This document shows, in pieces, positions 4,899 through 7,163 of a DNA stretch of 7,163 bases (position 1 is its first letter; every line of letters starts with the position of its first letter). The stretch spans positions 1 through 7,163 of the forward strand of contig QNCV01000133.1 of NCBI GenBank assembly GCA_003645845.1, in the 5' to 3' direction. Made by a program: the position numbers and the translations under genes. Source of the DNA: Fidelibacterota bacterium (GTDB lineage: Bacteria; Fidelibacterota; UBA2242). The notes under the pieces were generated by a model. That model had not been told where the DNA came from and searched no databases. It saw only the letters and a list, made by a program, of their open reading frames with translations.

Positions 4899-7163
4899 TT
4901 CAGCAGTACCATTTTTTTAGTTTTCAAATGATGACCATAACTTAATACATAGAAATATATTCCGCTGGCAATGTCATTACCCGAATTGTTAAGACTACTC
5001 CAGTAAATAGAATAATATCCGGGAACCATCGTTCGATTTACTATGGTTGCAACTCGTTGACCAAGAATGTTGTACACAATCAGGCTGGTCTGTGCCTCAA
5101 ATTTACCATCTGATAATTCAGGCAATTCAAATTGAAATGTGGTCATATTATTAAAAGGATTGGGATAGTTCTGATTTAATATAACCTTTGTTGGAAGCGT
5201 TTCCGGAGCTTGTGGGGCATTGCCAGTCAAACTATAGCGACCCAGGCGATCTGTGTATGACCAATAGACAGATTGTTTTTCATCAGTATAGGTTTTTAAA
5301 AAGAACCAGTCGCCATTTTCGTACCGGAATATTCCCGGATAGCCGACAGTGGAAAAACCAGCTCCGCCAGGTGGATAAAAGAGGATTTTAATCGTCTTAT
5401 TTAGCCACTTTTGAGGTGCTTGAAATGTATAGTCAACATCCAATCTTTTAAGAGTACTACTCTTCGCCAGAATAATTGATGTTTTTTCCCGGGTCATATT
5501 GGAATCAGATGCATTAGGAAGACATAAGACAAACATATCTGAAGAGATCGATTTTTCTCCCATTATTATTTGAACCGTAGAATCGGGACTGAACAAATTT
5601 CCCCCGTTCCTTCGGCTAAGATAGGAAACGCTGAAATAATAATCCGATTGTCCTGTATTGCCGCTGGTATCAGTTCCGGTCACATAAATCTGCTGATTTG
5701 TATTTCCCGATAATTGATAGTGTGTGTAATACGGATGCGGATTTATATCATCAATCATTTCGACTGATGTCGTTGTACCGGAAATCCAGATCGAGCGTAT
5801 CGTATCAACGGGTTCATTAGGAAAGCAGTATAAGTTAATATGTTCAGATGCAATCGGATTCTGAAATACTCCAATGGTAAATTCCGGTGGAACCGTATCA
5901 TCAAAATGTACTCTGAAAGTATCACTATCAGAGAGCATACCCGGGTCAGTAACTTCTACATTTATTGTATCCCAGCCAACAAAATCAATCGGCGGCTGAC
6001 AAATAAGACTATCCATATTTCCTGACATTGATACCTGCGAGCGTACAGCGCTAATATCCCAACTCATTTCATTTGGCGTATTGTCGATATCGTGGAAAAG
6101 TGTTTCCAATCGTATAATCAGCGGCTTATTCTGAGCAACATTCGTATCCGGAACAGCGATGCAGACAGGGGCATCATTCACTGGAATGATATCAACCATA
6201 AAAGATTGATAACACGATGCTTCTTCAGGGTCGGTTATACGTAATTTTAAATAACCATAACTGTCATTATCTTTTGGCGAATAAAATCGGAAGTAACTCC
6301 CATCGGTAACGTCTTCAATAAATACTGCTCCGGAATCTGTTTCAATAGTAAGTGTCAATTCGGAATTTTCATTATCGACATCATGCACATAATTCAGGAT
6401 TGATGAATACGACCAGGTCAATTGTTCATCTTCATAATATGATGTATCCGGCAGTCCGGTAATAACCGGCGGATCATTTACAGGCAGGATTGAAACATAC
6501 TGTGTATCTGAAGCATAAGACTCCGGAGTATCCCAGACCTGATAAACAATCCTGGCATCTTTAATAAAACCGTCAGGAGCTCCTTTTAATACTACCTGCC
6601 AACGGCTTGTATCAAATTCAGAAAAAAGAATGGACTGTGCATCATCAGTAATAATCTTGATTCCTAATGAATCCTCAGGAGTATCGATATCTGTTATATA
6701 TTTATGCAAATCTATTATTAATGAATCATCTTCGTTAAAACTTGTATCCGGAATTACCGCGATTATCGGAATATCATTGACTGGCTGAATCATTATTGGA
6801 ACATGGGTCACAACAGCACAACTGTCGTCGCCGACATTCAAAGACAGGGTATCCTTACCATTCCAATCCTTATTACCCTGAAGTGTATATAGGTATCCTG
6901 AATGATTATTGATATGTATATTTTTTCCTTGAAATAATTCCAAACTAAGTTGATTAAAAGGTGTTTCGACATCATGTATTTGATTGCTGAATTGTTCAAG
7001 ATCAAGATTAAATGGCACATCCTCTAAATGAAAATCATTATAGGTTAATGTCCTGGGTACATCGGGTGGGTCATTGACCGGCAGAATTGTGACGGTTTGA
7101 CGCGACTCAGCTACCAAATTACTATCGTCTTCTACTGAAAGAAAAACACTTATTGAATCAATA
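4895..7163 (-). CDS. Large secreted surface protein: cadherin-like tandem repeats plus T9SS type A sorting domain (N-terminus outside window)
   Basis: The frame is open to the right edge, so 755 residues are visible and the start is missing; a TTG at 7117 is internal. Counting from that TTG codon, residues 14-406 hold four repeats of the VNDxP type (VCBS / tandem-95 / Big_9 cadherin-like), spaced 99, 100 and 100 residues. Each has PVND(P/I/A)P, then in the last three xxPDTsxxxxxxL, then an Asp-rich D(I/V)D turn that may bind calcium. Residues about 407-500 look like another Ig-like beta domain (opening DDTVPPEF), followed by about 130 residues of beta-rich sequence. Residues 646-740 are a classic type IX secretion sorting domain: LNQNYPNPFNNMTTFQFELPE, VYNILGQRVATI, PGYYSIYWSSLNNSGNDIASGIYFYVL and KTKKMVLLK. 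The product is probably exported by Sec, moved across the outer membrane by T9SS and anchored or released. Adhesion or matrix roles are common for such proteins, but no function can be assigned. It is coupled to the downstream lipoprotein gene. Confidence 0.9.
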   Translation of the reverse strand, partial: IDSISVFLSVEDDSNLVAESRQTVTILPVNDPPDVPRTLTYNDFHLEDVPFNLDLEQFSNQIHDVETPFNQLSLELFQGKNIHINNHSGYLYTLQGNKDWNGKDTLSLNVGDDSCAVVTHVPIMIQPVNDIPIIAVIPDTSFNEDDSLIIDLHKYITDIDTPEDSLGIKIITDDAQSILFSEFDTSRWQVVLKGAPDGFIKDARIVYQVWDTPESYASDTQYVSILPVNDPPVITGLPDTSYYEDEQLTWSYSSILNYVHDVDNENSELTLTIETDSGAVFIEDVTDGSYFRFYSPKDNDSYGYLKLRITDPEEASCYQSFMVDIIPVNDAPVCIAVPDTNVAQNKPLIIRLETLFHDIDNTPNEMSWDISAVRSQVSMSGNMDSLICQPPIDFVGWDTINVEVTDPGMLSDSDTFRVHFDDTVPPEFTIGVFQNPIASEHINLYCFPNEPVDTIRSIWISGTTTSVEMIDDINPHPYYTHYQLSGNTNQQIYVTGTDTSGNTGQSDYYFSVSYLSRRNGGNLFSPDSTVQIIMGEKSISSDMFVLCLPNASDSNMTREKTSIILAKSSTLKRLDVDYTFQAPQKWLNKTIKILFYPPGGAGFSTVGYPGIFRYENGDWFFLKTYTDEKQSVYWSYTDRLGRYSLTGNAPQAPETLPTKVILNQNYPNPFNNMTTFQFELPELSDGKFEAQTSLIVYNILGQRVATIVNRTMVPGYYSIYWSSLNNSGNDIASGIYFYVLSYGHHLKTKKMVLLK
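4898..5182 (-). other. T9SS type A C-terminal sorting domain (encoded region)
   Basis: This stretch encodes the final 95 residues of the surface protein. The order of motifs (NYPNPFN, then VYNxLGQxVxxI, then a GYYxxxW strand, GIYFYVL, and a basic KTKKMVLLK end) is the textbook sorting domain recognised by the type IX secretion machinery; the fold also matches FlgD-type Ig domains. Its presence is the best single taxonomic clue in the window. Confidence 0.9.
5900..7078 (-). repeat. Four tandem protein repeats of about 100 residues (VNDxP cadherin-like units)
   Basis: Units counted from the PVND valine lie at 7078-6782 (99 residues), 6781-6482 (100), 6481-6182 (100) and 6181 to about 5900 (the last, less complete). 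Each opens with VND(P/I/A)P. In the last three units PDTS or PDTN follows about 10 residues on. The DNA itself has diverged: only short similar stretches such as GTATCCGG and ATCATT(C/T)AC recur. The array is therefore old rather than a recent amplification. More units may lie beyond the edge, since the partial frame upstream of the first VND (SISVFLSVEDDSN...) looks like the end of another repeat. Confidence 0.85.

Noticed and set aside
7115..7117. TTG at 7117 as start of the surface protein
   Set aside because: The frame continues open to the window edge and the residues before TTG look like the end of another repeat. A secreted T9SS cargo also needs a signal peptide, which is absent at 7117.
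1..7163. CRISPR array, tRNA or rRNA gene, insertion sequence or phage element
   Set aside because: I found no regularly spaced identical DNA repeats, no cloverleaf or rRNA-like sequence, and no transposase or integrase motifs.

Overview
The window looks like chromosomal DNA from an uncultured or little-studied Gram-negative bacterium of the FCB type (the broad group holding Bacteroidota, Calditrichota, Marinimicrobia, KSB1, Zixibacteria and similar lineages). The evidence is a very large secreted protein ending in a canonical T9SS type A sorting domain (NYPNPFN... then a C-terminal KTKKMVLLK), a signal-peptide-II lipoprotein, and clear bacterial Shine-Dalgarno sites. The exact phylum cannot be read from the sequence.

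Layout: (1) Positions 2-235 (+) hold the last 77 residues of an alpha/beta-hydrolase resembling homoserine O-acetyltransferases, cut by the window edge. Overlapping its end is a small DUF2809-type membrane protein (219-665, +). (2) On the opposite strand, meeting that gene tail to tail with an 11-bp overlap, is a two-gene operon, gatE (2034-3977) followed by gatD (655-2037), joined by an ATGA stop/start overlap. Both genes have strong ribosome binding sites. They encode the two subunits of the GatDE glutamyl-tRNA(Gln) amidotransferase, the enzyme classically described as the archaeal route to Gln-tRNA(Gln). (3) Positions 3978-4256 are a gene-free, AT-rich leader with a perfect 7-3-7 palindrome, a stretch resembling one half of the E. 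coli lac operator, and a small GC-rich island. (4) Also on the minus strand is a second two-gene unit. A giant surface protein (4895 to beyond the window edge, 755 residues visible) has four cadherin-like repeats of about 100 residues each, a beta-rich domain and a sorting domain. Its stop overlaps the GTG start of a TPR lipoprotein (4257-4898) as GTGA.

How the genes work together: GatD is the asparaginase-like glutaminase that releases ammonia. GatE is the GatB-like kinase/transferase that binds Glu-tRNA(Gln) and amidates it, so the pair is a complete enzyme. The repeat protein and the lipoprotein are translationally coupled and probably both cell-envelope proteins, with no function that can be named. 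Nothing links the two units except shared strand.

The most noteworthy point is a complete, intact, tightly coupled GatDE operon next to a T9SS cargo gene, meaning archaeal-type tRNA-dependent glutamine synthesis in what looks like a bacterium. I saw no tRNA or rRNA genes, CRISPR arrays, insertion sequences or convincing intrinsic terminators.
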